Notes under the pieces: generated by a model
Seen by the model: only the letters and a program-made list of their open reading frames with translations
Told to the model about the DNA's origin: nothing
Database searches by the model: none
Source of the DNA: Tridacna crocea
Lineage: Eukaryota > Mollusca > Bivalvia > Cardiida > Cardiidae
DNA: 64,000 nt
Direction: 5' to 3'
Assembly: GCA_943736015.1 (NCBI GenBank)
Contig: OX031060.1
Span: 9,871,501-9,935,500, forward strand
Position numbers and translations under genes: made by a program
Shown: in pieces, positions 57,001-64,000 of the stretch
Position numbering within the stretch: the first letter of the stretch is position 1
How the letters are laid out: each line of letters begins with the position of its first letter

Positions 57001-59262
57001 CCTTTTCAAAAATTGTAAGGAAAATTTTTATCCGTTGAAAAACAACAGCCAATTGTTGGCACCTGCATGTGGCGCTCTTTTTCAACTGATGTTTTTAATT
57101 TAGTCACTATAGAGCATGTGCTCTTCTGCAAGAAATTGTCCTTGGGTGATCTATCCAAAATTTTATGTCCAGAATTCTGATTCATCAAAATAATTGCTCT
57201 GGTGATGATCGTAGGTGTGGTGACAGATTTTGAAATGACTTTTACAGGTGACCTTTTCAAAATTGCTTGGCCAAAATAATGATTTTGTTTCCACAGTTTC
57301 AATTCCTAAAAAGAAATTGGGTATGGTCCTCTCAAAAATTCAGGGCCATCGTGGCCCTTTTGTTTAATTCAGCTATTGTCAAAGAAAAACACAACTTACT
57401 GTCACAGCCCTAGCGCCGGTGTCGCCTGCGTCAGCGTAGTGTGCAAACTTGGAATTTTGTAATAGTTCTGTTCTTACTGAAGATAATTACTTCAAACTTT
57501 GACAAGCTGTTAACTTCAATTGAAAAGTTACAAAATGTGAAATTGGTATTTCTAAGTTGTCTAAACCCTTTACCAAACAATCCCTGGTTTTTACGACCCT
57601 GAGATAGAAGCCTTTTGAAAACAATGTGGAAAATGGAGAAAATGCTGGTAACCAGCATTTTCTCCTTTCCCCACAATGTTTTCTACCCTGCAGAAAACAA
57701 ATTTCAAGTTTTAAGTTACCTTTATTTTGTCGTCTGCAAGTGCTTTCAACTCAGTGTAATCTCAGTTTTTGTTGTTTGGTAAAGGGTTAACCATGAAATA
57801 TCAAATCCACAATCCACCATTTTGAAGAAATGATGGAGAAATGTGGGGAAGCATGAAATGAATTACAAGTACATAGACAAGTTGCATCTTTATTTTCTTT
57901 TTCAGGAAAGTATGGCATGAAATCTACATGGACAATGAAGCTTTTAGTGATATTGTGGAGACTGCAAGGTCCATGGCTAAATACCTACTGAACTTGTATC
58001 TGAAAGAGAACTTACAAAGGGTCACTTACATGGAAAAGGTTGTGTGAAAATTTCTTTTTATTACTCCTCTAATTGAAAGGCAGTCCTGTATGCCTCAGTG
58101 GTAAAGTGTAGGACTTGTTACCTGAAGGTCCTGAATTTTAACATCACTGGAAGTGCTTTGTTTGTTCTTGTGCAAGACTCTTAATGTCCTAGCTTGGTGC
58201 TGGTGAAATTAAAGGCATATATTTGGTTTGGTTTGTATTGGAGTTTAACGCCACTGTAACAGCTTAGTTCATAACATGGTGGTCAGTGACGCACCCATGT
58301 GTTTCCTTGCTTTCTCACAACAGTATTGACACAACTTTCTTTCCAAAGCCATTGACTACTTTTCTCACATGTATCAGAGGTGAGAGGCAAAAAATCACTG
58401 GAAAGAAAGTTCGCCACAACCAGATATCAAACCCATAACCGCCAGGTCACAAGTCAGATACGCTAACCACAGAGCCACCCGGCTGGGCTAAGGGCATACA
58501 GGTACATGAATATTTGAACTAGTGCCATGATACAGCTGAAATAATGTTGAAAGATATACATGTATAATACATGATTCAATCAACCAATCATACAATCCAA
58601 ACTTAAATATGAAAAATAAATAAAATAATGAGATAAATAAATGAATAGATGAATAAACAAGAGAATGTACAGGCAGATCATCTTTCAGTAATTATCTTTT
58701 TGACAGTGTTTCAAAAATTGTGTAAACGGTAATCTTTCTCCCCCTCTCCCTCCCTTCCAAAAATTAAGTTTCATTAGGATCCTGAATCTACATGTAGATA
58801 CAATTGAGAATTTCGAGTTATGCCATCACTTGCAATCATAATGTGAGAATGTTCCTTAACCCTCTACCACACAATCCCTACTTTTGACGACCCTGAGAAA
58901 GAAGCCTTCAGAAAACATTGTGGGAAAAGGAGAAAATGCTGGTTTCCCACAGTATTTTCTGGTTACCAGCATTTTCTACTTTTCCCACAGTATTTTCAAA
59001 AGGCTTCTTTCTCAGGGGCGTCAAAAGTAGGGATTATGTGGTAATGGGTTAAGCAAATACCATGTGCTATACTGCACATACATGTTTAAGAACTACTATG
59101 ATGAAAGGACTCTTTACACTATTTTTCTTGTTGTTTTATTTTCAGAACGTGTCAGACTGTGATAACAAAGACCACATACGTCTATGTCGAGCCCTTCTGG
59201 CTGAAGAAAAGACAATTTTACAGATATCGTTGAAAAATCTGGACTACAACTTCTTTAGATAG
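47908..59262 (+). CDS. SETD4: SETD4-like SET-domain lysine methyltransferase, 8 exons
   Basis: Eight exons join in phase to 430 codons plus TAG, against about 440 aa for vertebrate SETD4. Family role: SAM-dependent protein lysine methylation, in the plant Rubisco-LSMT-like SET group with a split SET domain and a C-terminal substrate-binding domain. Seen here: basic N-terminus (GRQGRTSRKRHSQKR), SET entry LGPADFRDTGRGLQTKRAIK (residues about 45-64), WKPYIDSLP in the insert region, AWYAINTRSVYF, the catalytic-pocket FLDLLNHS (N228-H229-S230), and ISYG (Y264) to EYGF (275-278). The C-terminal part is helical and divergent. The start ATG is preceded in frame by TAG. SETD4 of vertebrates acts in nucleus and cytosol on histones; the target here is unknown. 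Confidence 0.9.
48190..48310 (-). repeat. tRNA-derived SINE, minus (SETD4 intron 1)
   Basis: Minus strand: GAAAGCTCAGTTGGCAGAGC (A box), then a B-box-like GTGGATACAAGTCC. The same family recurs at 48655-48780, with a MITE A between them. Confidence 0.6.
48417..48646 (+). mobile_element. MITE A, forward, full (SETD4 intron 1)
   Basis: TTATCCCATTACCACACAAT to GTTTGGTAAAGAGTTAA. Confidence 0.9.
48655..48785 (-). repeat. tRNA-derived SINE, minus (SETD4 intron 1)
   Basis: Minus strand: TCGCTCAGTTGGTATAGCTG and GGGTTCGAGTCCC; related to 48190-48310. Confidence 0.65.
48811..49045 (-). mobile_element. MITE A, reverse (SETD4 intron 1)
   Basis: TTAACTCTTTACCAAATGAC; a small duplication in the right arm (AAAGCATTTACAGAAAGCAT); ends GCTTGATAGAGAGTAA. 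Confidence 0.85.
49306..49432 (+). CDS. SETD4: SETD4 exon 2
   Basis: Acceptor TTTCACTAG (chosen over an upstream TAAG because it keeps phase and restores DTGRGL), donor AA|GTATAC. Codes residues 52-93 including TGRGLQTKRAIKPG and SVPASLLIT. Confidence 0.87.
49491..49557. mobile_element. Family R2 hairpin, diverged (SETD4 intron 2)
   Basis: GGTTAACTTCAAAATCTTCA and its decayed inverse TTTTTGAAGTAAAA. Confidence 0.6.
49621..49810. mobile_element. Family R3 hairpin MITE (SETD4 intron 2)
   Basis: Starts CCAGAGCTCCAGATAAGAGG; inner stem AACCCTATCTTGTGGGTACC with decay; ends CATCTGGAG. Confidence 0.75.
49808..50030 (+). mobile_element. MITE A, forward (SETD4 intron 2)
   Basis: Abuts the R3 copy (CAACTATTTACCACACAATC); short deletion in the right arm (TTTATTTTGCAAGTGC); ends GTGTGGTAAAGGATTAA. 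Confidence 0.85.
50083..50320 (-). mobile_element. MITE A, reverse, strongly degraded (SETD4 intron 2)
   Basis: CAACCCTTTACCATAATGGC and ACCAATCCAAATTGAAAGC are clear; the palindrome is gone and a second right-arm piece (GCTATCTACAAATGCTGCC) follows. Confidence 0.6.
50562..50757 (-). mobile_element. MITE A, reverse, right arm shortened (SETD4 intron 2)
   Basis: TTAAACTCTTTATGCACAGA; weak palindrome with an A-run; ends GTGTGGTGAAGGTATAG. Confidence 0.7.
50759..50943. mobile_element. Family R3 hairpin MITE (SETD4 intron 2)
   Basis: Perfect inner stem AACCCTATGTTGTGG / CCACAACATAGGGTT around ATCGATGAGACGAT; ends 35 bp before exon 3. Confidence 0.85.
50979..51399 (+). CDS. SETD4: SETD4 exon 3 (SET core)
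   Basis: Acceptor TATTTCAG, donor AAG|GTATAA; 421 bp, residues 95-234. Contains SPKLTPQQCLAIFLVWEK, WKPYIDSLPHKF, AWYAINTRSVYFW, an acidic run SEEEEDN and FLDLLNHSVNAK. Confidence 0.92.
51463..51570 (+). repeat. Dispersed repeat R7 (SETD4 intron 3)
   Basis: Inverse of 21467-21580: CGCTAGATGGCATTCTACA, GGGTACAGAACTGGACTAC. Confidence 0.6.
51570..51799 (+). mobile_element. MITE A, forward, full (SETD4 intron 3)
   Basis: GAACTCCTTACCACTCAATC to GTTTGGTAAAGAGTTAA; tip GCTGATAACCAGC. Confidence 0.85.
51915..52232 (+). repeat. R8 repeat plus SINE-like body (SETD4 intron 3)
   Basis: GATGCGTCATAGCAGACACG then a body related to 480-720 (GGGGTTTGATGATAGTAATTG, CCAGAAAAGCATGGTTAG). Confidence 0.5.
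52234..52460 (+). mobile_element. MITE A, forward, full (SETD4 intron 3)
   Basis: TTAACCCATTACCACACAAC to GTGTGGTAAAGGGTTAA; an alternative right arm (AGGTATCATTATTTG). Confidence 0.85.
52534..52771 (-). mobile_element. MITE A, reverse (SETD4 intron 3)
   Basis: TTAACTCTTTACCAAACCAT; palindrome decayed; ends TTTTTGGTAAAGGGTTAA. Confidence 0.8.
52768..52944 (-). mobile_element. MITE A, reverse, palindrome deleted (SETD4 intron 3)
   Basis: TTAACTCTTTACCAAACGAC; jumps from TTTTGTGAACG to TTTTCCCATGATG; ends GTGTGGTAAAGGGTGAA. Confidence 0.8.
53003..53177 (+). CDS. SETD4: SETD4 exon 4 (SET C-terminal part)
   Basis: Acceptor TTTATTACAG, donor TATG|GTAAAA. Codes 235-292 with DQVFISYGCHGNRHL and IEYGFCVQDNP, the SAM- and substrate-contacting end of the SET fold. 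Confidence 0.92.
53284..53519 (+). mobile_element. MITE A, forward, full (SETD4 intron 4)
   Basis: TTAACCCATTACCACACAAT to GTATGGTAGTGGGTTAA. Confidence 0.9.
53553..53643 (+). mobile_element. MITE A, 90-bp internal deletion derivative (SETD4 intron 4)
   Basis: Both outer ends are present but AAGCCTTCAGAAAACAC joins directly to AATTTGGACCAGTC, removing the whole hairpin. Confidence 0.8.
53639..53867 (-). mobile_element. MITE A, reverse, full (SETD4 intron 4)
   Basis: TTAACTCTTCATCAAACGAC to GTTTGGTGAAGGTTTAG; TCTTCA/TGAAG variants match at the two ends. Confidence 0.85.
53896..54124 (-). mobile_element. MITE A, reverse, rearranged (SETD4 intron 4)
   Basis: TTACTCTTTACCAAACAAGA; a right-arm word (TCATTTTGTTGTCTGC) sits where the second stem half should be; ends GTTTGGTAGAGGATTAG. 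Confidence 0.7.
54294..54396. repeat. CTGT/TCTC microsatellite (SETD4 intron 4)
   Basis: Pyrimidine-rich simple repeat (CTGTCTGTCTCTGTCTCTCT). Confidence 0.9.
54468..54699 (+). mobile_element. MITE A, forward, full (SETD4 intron 4)
   Basis: TTAACTCTTTACCACACAAT to ATTTGGTAAAGAGTTAA. Confidence 0.9.
54820..55104 (+). mobile_element. MITE A fragment then full copy (SETD4 intron 4)
   Basis: 54820-54884 is a half element (AGGTTACCAGCC to CTCAGGATTG). The full copy starts TTAATTCTTCACCACACAAT, has a shortened stem (GCTGGTAACTAGTTTTTCC) and ends ATTTGGTAAAGAGTTAA. Confidence 0.8.
55105..55428. other. AT-rich end of SETD4 intron 4
   Basis: No repeat family recognised; a C-run at 55328-55337. Confidence 0.5.
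55429..55513 (+). CDS. SETD4: SETD4 exon 5
   Basis: Acceptor GTCTTCACAG, donor GAA|GTAGGT. Completes Gly293 and codes CKQFNCTMIEEKVDLLRE, the start of the C-terminal substrate-binding helices. Reading through would stop at once (TAG), so the donor is required. Confidence 0.82.
55769..55974 (+). mobile_element. MITE A, forward, left arm shortened (SETD4 intron 5)
   Basis: GTCTTTACCGCTGCTTTAAA; ends GTTTGGTAATGAGTTAA. Confidence 0.8.
56010..56235. repeat. SINE-like body fused to MITE A core (SETD4 intron 5)
   Basis: 56010-56115 resembles 545-660 (GTGGGAAAGCAAGCAGTGGC); 56138-56235 is a MITE A stem with a 22-bp tandem duplication (ACATTTAGGGAAAAGAA twice). Confidence 0.6.
56264..56344 (+). CDS. 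SETD4: SETD4 exon 6
   Basis: Acceptor TTTTTTTTCAG, donor TTT|GTAAGT; codes SLSCCMEGLTWNFWIVLK then TLAMKHRH. The spacing of EGLTWNF.. resembles DGPSWRL.. of vertebrate SETD4. Confidence 0.8.
56440..57260. repeat. Imperfect tandem repeat, about 120-165-bp units (SETD4 intron 6)
   Basis: Four or five units share TTTCACAGAAATGTTCC, GTGACCCTTTTCAAAA and AAATTTTGATC..TC. Starts at unit landmarks are near 56567, 56691, 56812 and 56977. Confidence 0.8.
57563..57790 (+). mobile_element. MITE A, forward, full (SETD4 intron 6)
   Basis: CTAAACCCTTTACCAAACAA to GTTTGGTAAAGGGTTAA. Confidence 0.9.
57906..58038 (+). CDS. SETD4: SETD4 exon 7
   Basis: Acceptor CTTTTTCAG, donor AAAAG|GTTGTG. Completes Leu348 and codes KVWHEIYMDNEAFSDIVE to ENLQRVTYMEK. 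Confidence 0.85.
58084..58590 (+). repeat. SINE S1, plus, split by another SINE (SETD4 intron 7)
   Basis: S1 head and body 58084-58216 and S1 end 58492-58590 (ATACAGCTGAAATAATGTTG, TGATTCAATCAACCAATC) are separated by an unrelated SINE. Confidence 0.75.
58217..58491 (-). repeat. SINE inserted in S1 (SETD4 intron 7)
   Basis: Minus strand: GGGTGGCTCTGTGGTTAGCG (A box), CGGTTATGGGTTTGATATC (B-box region), ending near CCAAACCAAACCAAATA. Direct repeats AAAGGCATA and AAGGGCATA flank it. Confidence 0.7.
58857..59055. mobile_element. MITE A, left-arm-both-ends form (SETD4 intron 7)
   Basis: TTAACCCTCTACCACACAAT..CGACCC on the left and GGGCGTCAAAAGTAGGGATT..GGTAATGGGTTAA on the right; the right arm is absent and the stem is partly triplicated. 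Confidence 0.85.
59146..59262 (+). CDS. SETD4: SETD4 exon 8 (C terminus)
   Basis: Acceptor TTATTTTCAG; 38 codons NVSDCDNKDHIRLCRALL to NLDYNFFR then TAG. Confidence 0.85.
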   Translation, partial: NVSDCDNKDHIRLCRALLAEEKTILQISLKNLDYNFFR

Positions 59263-59265
59263 TTA

Positions 59266-59463
59266 TTAATCCTGTGCCACACAATCACATTTTTTCATGA
59301 ACCTGACGAAGAATACTTTTGAAATATATTGTTGGAAAAGGAGAAAATGCTGAAATATATTGTTGGAAAAGGAGAAAATGCTGTTTTCTTCTTTTCTCAC
59401 AATGTTATTAAACTTTCCAGACACTAGTTTCAAACATTTTGTTGTGTTGTAAAGGGCTGAATT
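59266..59463 (+). mobile_element. MITE A, forward, in the presumed SETD4 3' UTR
   Basis: TTAATCCTGTGCCACACAAT starts three bases after the stop. The stem half is duplicated in tandem (TGAAATATATTGTTGGAAAA twice). Ends GTGTTGTAAAGGGCTGAA. Confidence 0.8.
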
Positions 59464-59810
59464 ACCTGTAAAAGATGTTACAGATATAAAACCTATGCAT
59501 ATAGATAGATTTAAATTTTTTTTCTTTTTCGGGAGGGGGGGGAAGAGATGTGTCTGCTATAATTAGCATCTGTGTTTGGCCGTCCTGTCCATCTGTCTGG
59601 CCATTTATTGCATACACACAGGCCAGGTAAATTTGTATAGCAAACCTTTTCTTGAAGTTTACGATCTAGTTTTTAAAGTAACTGCACATATTGTATTACA
59701 ATATATTACGATATATTACGACATGCTTTATTACCTGTGTTAAATGAGATTAGTCTAGACAAAGTATGTGGGTGATTCATTAACATACATAACTGTTCCT
59801 AAAGTCCTCG
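59464..59810. other. Intergenic AT-rich DNA
   Basis: ATATATTACGATATATTACG repeats at 59700-59730; no gene. Confidence 0.5.
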
Positions 59811-59814
59811 AGAA

Positions 59815-61440
59815 CTTTGACATGTCTAGAACTGTGGTGACAATCATCTTCAACTTGGATTGGTCAAACTGTCCTTGGTGTCATGTGCTACAATGACAGA
59901 TCTAACTGTCCTGAAAGCCATTTATTACATTGACATGTCCAGCTTTCCTGAAAATCATCCTGAACATGGCCATTTCCAACTTTGCTGAAAGTCATTTGGA
60001 ACATGGCTGTGTCCAGCTGTCCTTAAAGTTAATTTGAACATAGCTGTGTCCAGCTGTCCTTAAAGTTAATTTGAACATAGCTGTGTCCAGGTGTCTTTAA
60101 AGTCCTCTCCATCATGACTGTGTCCAATTGTCTTGAAAGTCATCTGCCACATTGACAGCTCTAACTGTCCTGAAAAGTTAACTATAATACTAACATGTCC
60201 AGCTATTCTGAAAGTCATCCTGAAATAGCCATGTTCAACTGTTTTGAAAGTCATTTTAAACTTGTCCAACTGAGTGAAAGTCCTCTGTCCTCTGGAACAT
60301 CGCCATGTCTAGTTGTCCTGAAAGTCCGTCTGGAACATAGCCCTATAAAACTGTCTCAAAAGTCATGCTGAACATGGCTTTGTTCAACTGTCCTGTATGT
60401 CATTTGGAACATGACAATGTCCAGTTGTCCTAAAAATCATCGGGAACATAGCCCTGTCCAACTTTGCTGAAAGTTATATGGAAAATGACCATGTCAAACT
60501 CTCCTCATTTAGAACATGGCATTGTCCAGCTGTTCTGAAAGTCATCTGGAACATGGTCTTGACCATCTGTCCTGAAAGTCATTTGGAACATGGTCTTGTC
60601 CATCTGTTCTGAAAGTCTTTAGGAACATGCTCTTGTCCATCTGTCCTGAAAGTCATCTCAAAATATGGCCCTGTCCAAATGTCCTGAAGTCATCTGGAAC
60701 ATGGCAATGTCCATCTGTCCTGAAGTCATCTTGAACATAGCAATGTCCAACTGTCCTGAAAGTCATCTGGAACATGGCAGAGTCCAGCTGTCCTGTAAGT
60801 CCTTCGGAATTTGCTGTGTCCAAAAGTCCTGAAATTCATCAGGAACATGGTCGTGTCCAGTTGTCCAAAAAATCATCTAGAACATTGCAATGTCCAGCTG
60901 TTCTGAAAGTCAACCTGAACATTGCAATATCCAGCTCTCTTTAAATTCATGTAGAACATGGCAACATACAGCTCTCCTGAAAGACAATCTGAAATTGGCA
61001 ATGTCCAGCTTTCTGAAAGTCATTTGTAACATGGCTGTGTCCAACTGTCCTGAAAGTCATCTGGAACATGGCCATTTCACACTGTCCTGAATGTCATCTG
61101 GAACATGGCCATGTCCTGTTATCCTGTGACTGCTTTAACATGGCAGTTAAATTTAATTCGAAGCATGGCCGTATCTAGCTGTTGTGATGTTATTTTGGGA
61201 CTTGGCTATGTCCAGTTGTCCTGAAAGTTTTTTTTTTTTTAATTTGGCTTTGTCTAGCTATCTTGACAGTATTTTTTTCAACTTGTCTATGTCCAGCTGT
61301 ACTGAGTCTTTTAGAACTTGGCTGTGATCAACAATCCTGACAGTCATCATCTACATTGACGAGTCTTACTGTCCTGAAAGTCACCCAGTATACATAAATG
61401 TCAAAATGTGCTCAAAGCCGTCTGTTTTTTTGACAGGTTT
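59815..61440. repeat. Degenerate 37-bp minisatellite, about 43 units
   Basis: The consensus unit reads ATGTCCAGCTGTCCTGAAAG then TCATCTGGAACATGGCC. Units drift strongly in the last third; scattered single units continue to about 62230. No continuous protein frame. Confidence 0.93.
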
Positions 61441-61542
61441 GTCCTAGAAGACTTCAATACTGATTCAAGATGTTCTGAAAATCATTAGCTGCCCTGATGT
61501 GTCCAAATTCCCGACACTTGGTCGCTAAATTGACTTGGCTTA

Positions 61543-61735
61543 CCAGGGCTCCAGATAAGAGAGAGTGATAGTATTCTAAAATCCTTATTTCTCTTCAAAA
61601 CCCTATGTTGTGGGTACTCATTAGAATTGTCTCATTGAGACAATTCTAATAGGTACCCACAACCTAGGGTTAAGTGAAGAATTATCAATACTTTCAATTT
61701 TGAAATCATAATTACTCCCTCCATCTGGAGCTCTG
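61543..61735. mobile_element. Family R3 hairpin MITE
   Basis: CCAGGGCTCCAGATAAGAGA to CCATCTGGAGCTCTGG; it lies inside the tail of the minisatellite. Confidence 0.85.
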
Positions 61736-62240
61736 GCTTACTTTTCTGGAAGTTCTCAAGTACATTGAAGTGTCTGTTTGTCCTGAAAGTCAGCTGCAAC
61801 AATAACCTGCCCTAATATCCTGGAATCAGCCTGCCTGGTTGATATTAATTGTCAGTCTGCAGGGAGTTGGAAACTACTTCACGGTTGTGGCGAATCATGT
61901 CGTCCCGGGTCGAAGTCTGGTATCAATCGACACAACCTTTATCCACGTTGTGTTACTGTCTTGTTTAGCTACATATATATGGGACTCACGAAAGGGAAAC
62001 TGACGTGATGTGGATTTTGCCAGCGTACAGGAATATAATTTAAATTATTTTTGGTGTATATTTATACCAATCCGATTGCGAGAAACTTTTCTGTAGTATT
62101 AGAAGGTCAGCTTCATCCTGAAAGTCCACTGCAATTTTAACATTGACCTTTCCCCCCAACCACCACCCAACAATACGTCCTGAAACCTGCTTCATTGACG
62201 TTGCCAGCTGTCCAGAAAGTTAACTGCAAAAATGACCTGC
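61736..62240. other. Unannotated DNA with stray minisatellite units
   Basis: TGTCCTGAAAGTCAGCTGC-type units at 61770-61800 and 62110-62225; a non-repeat block at 61855-62090 holds nothing recognised. Confidence 0.45.
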
Positions 62241-62465
62241 TAAACTTTCTACTGAACGACAAAATTTTAGACTCGTCCAGATTGGAAGCATTTGCAGAAG
62301 ACAAACGTGACCCAAAAATTGGATCCTGGCTTTAAAGAGTAGAAAACATTGTATGAAAAGGAGAAAATGCTGGTTACCAGCATTTTTTCCTTTTTCCACA
62401 CTGTTTTCAAAAGGCTTCTATCTCGGGGTCGTAAAAACAAGGGCTTATTTTTGTAAAGGGTTAAG
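62241..62465 (-). mobile_element. MITE A, reverse, full
   Basis: TAAACTTTCTACTGAACGAC to TTTTTGTAAAGGGTTAA; tip GCTGGTTACCAGC. Confidence 0.85.
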
Positions 62466-62758
62466 TGAATTGACATGTCCTGAAAGTCCAACTGTACTCA
62501 CAGATGAGAGCTGTAGACCTGCAATTAGGTCGTTAGATATACTAACTGAACTATATGTCGTCAGCTAGCTACTAAAATTATCAATTGTCTCCACTTCTTT
62601 CTTTTTATCACGTTCACTTTTACATTTTCGTTAAAAGGAGAAAATACTAGTTATTTTACTTCATATTATTTTCGGAATTCTAAATATTATACGATAAATT
62701 GAGTTTGAAAACCAATGTAGACCTCAGATATATTGTTGCTGTTCAATCAATATTGATT

Positions 62759-62989
62759 CTTAACCCTTTCCCAAACAATCCCTGGTTTTTACGGGTCTAG
62801 AATGGTAGCCTTTTGAAAACATTTTGGGAAAAGGAGAAAATGCTGGTAACCAGCATTTTCTCCTTTTCCCACAATGTTTTCTACCCTATCATAGATAGAA
62901 ATCATCTTTTCAGCAAGAGTTGAATTGTCGTCTGCAAATGCTTTCAATTTGGTCTAGTTAAAAAAATTGTCGTTTTGGAAAGGGTTAAT
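62759..62989 (+). mobile_element. MITE A, forward, full
   Basis: TTAACCCTTTCCCAAACAAT to GTTTTGGAAAGGGTTAA: the CTTTCCC change is mirrored at the other end. Confidence 0.9.
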
Positions 62990-63126
62990 TGGTAAAAAAG
63001 GAACAAATTGGGGAAGATACCGATTACAAGCATTTCTGTCATAGCTCTCTTATTCTTTTGAGATCAAGCATTTTTCCACTGTCCAGACCGTGATAACTTA
63101 GAACTGTTTGTGATTATAAAAAAAAG

Positions 63127-63353
63127 TTTAACCCTTTACCAAATTATCCTGGTTTTTTACCCTCTGATAGAAGCCTTCTGAAAACCTTGTGGGAAAGGAG
63201 AAAATACTTGTTACCAGCTTTTTATCCATTTCTCACTGTGTTTTCTACTGTGCTGGAAACACATTTCATTTTTTGAGTTATGTTCATTTTGTCGTCTGCA
63301 AGTGCTTTCAGTTTAGATCAGTCAAAAATTTTGTCGTTTGGTTAAGAATTAAA
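63127..63353 (+). mobile_element. MITE A, forward, full
   Basis: TTTAACCCTTTACCAAATTA to GTTTGGTTAAGAATTAA; stem decayed (ATACTTGTTACCAGCTTTTT). Confidence 0.8.
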
Positions 63354-63478
63354 AAGGTGTACGAACACATTTAAACAATTTGAATAAGCCAGCTTTTCTG
63401 TATTTTCCCCATATAGTCGGCATAATTCGTCGTGGATTTGATATATAGACTTACTTAACGTGTCAACCTGCGAGGAAA

Positions 63479-63486
63479 TATAAAAG
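63479..63486 (+). promoter_or_regulatory. TATA box of a further gene
   Basis: TATAAAAG, a canonical TATA box, 95 bp before the ATG at 63581. Confidence 0.45.
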
Positions 63487-63580
63487 TAGATAGTCAAGGG
63501 AGATAACCGCAACTTCCTTAATTACGTGTCATGTTAGACGATGAAATTTCTTAAAGGAAAACAAGAAGATCTAATGCAAA

Positions 63581-63634
63581 ATGGTAAGCCGTGTAACGAA
63601 AGTTCTAGCACTGTTTCTCATCTGGTGTTCTATG
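63581..63634 (+). CDS. Putative first exon of a secreted protein, rest outside window
   Basis: 18 codons from ATG to donor ATG|GTATGT. The peptide MVSRVTKVLALFLIWCSM is a basic start followed by a hydrophobic core, as in a signal peptide. The upstream ATG at 63541 is in another frame. With the TATA box 95 bp upstream and a good donor, this is probably exon 1 of a gene continuing beyond 64000; no second exon is visible in the last 366 bases. Product unknown. Confidence 0.4.
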
Positions 63635-63939
63635 GTATGTACACTTTTACTGCTCTTTGTTGTAAATCTGTAATTCTTAAATATTCCTGTAAAGTATTCG
63701 GTTGATCTCGTTAGTTTAGTTGGTAATTCATTAACCACGTAAACAAAGTTCTAAAAATAGACGATAAACATGTACGGATGAGTATGTATCGTACAAGTCG
63801 TTCGAACAACCGTTACATCGTAATAAAATCTACTATTTGCAAAGATCTTGTAAAATGAGGGCCAGGTGATTTGTCTGCCTTTTCTGGTTATTCTCCATGG
63901 ACATTTAGATCCATTTTTCAATAATTTTGGTATCGGGAA

Positions 63940-63963
63940 AGAGGGGGGGGGGGGGGGGGGGGG
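63940..63963. repeat. G-run
   Basis: An almost pure run of G, about 22 long; length may be unreliable in the assembly. Confidence 0.9.
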
Positions 63964-64000
63964 TGGATGGTGGGTAAGGTATAATTTGCCATGTGTTCCG

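Overview
This is invertebrate nuclear DNA, most likely from a bivalve or related mollusc. Coding exons are short and bounded by GT/AG splice sites, introns are large, and more than half of the window is made of miniature transposons, tRNA-derived SINEs and tandem repeats. The taxon is inferred from the style of the SINEs and the gene content; no species marker was identified. No rRNA gene, functional tRNA gene, CRISPR array, retroviral gene or transposase ORF was recognised.

Two complete plus-strand genes could be spliced by eye with every phase agreeing. The first (24116-43727, 13 exons, 736 aa) is a secreted glycoside hydrolase family 3 protein of the beta-D-xylosidase-like type. It has a signal peptide, the conserved Lys-His pair, the Asp nucleophile in a GFVISDSG motif, and a C-terminal FnIII-like domain. 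The second (47908-59262, 8 exons, 430 aa) is a SETD4-like SET-domain lysine methyltransferase with an NHS motif and a YG...EYGF motif. Three weaker gene starts are also reported: a small spliced transcript with two adjacent short ORFs (12196-14102), a TATA box plus signal-peptide exon at the right edge (63479-63634) that probably opens a further gene, and an exon-like ORF (31550-31663) carried inside a transposon-like element.

Layout: 1-12 kb holds SINEs, a 1.64 kb foldback element with 529-bp inverted arms, and hairpin MITEs. 12-14 kb holds the small-gene candidate. 15.7-16.4 kb is a 33-bp minisatellite. 17-24 kb holds MITEs, palindromes and the promoter side of the GH3 gene. 24-44 kb is the GH3 gene, its introns packed with MITEs. 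45-46 kb is a 37-bp satellite grown from a MITE terminus. 47.8-59.3 kb is the SETD4-like gene. 59.8-61.4 kb is another 37-bp minisatellite. 61.5-64 kb holds repeats and the last gene start.

The dominant feature is one MITE family (called A here): about 220-230 bp, flanked by TTAA, with ends CCCTTTACCA / TGGTAAAGAG and a central near-perfect palindrome of about 66 bp. Roughly 85 full, partial or rearranged copies are present. A tandem duplication at 40.0-41.1 kb keeps one empty TTAA site beside a filled one, which directly shows TTAA target duplication and points to piggyBac-type mobilisation. Most short ORFs in the window are translations of this element. The two genes show no evident functional link; they are neighbours.
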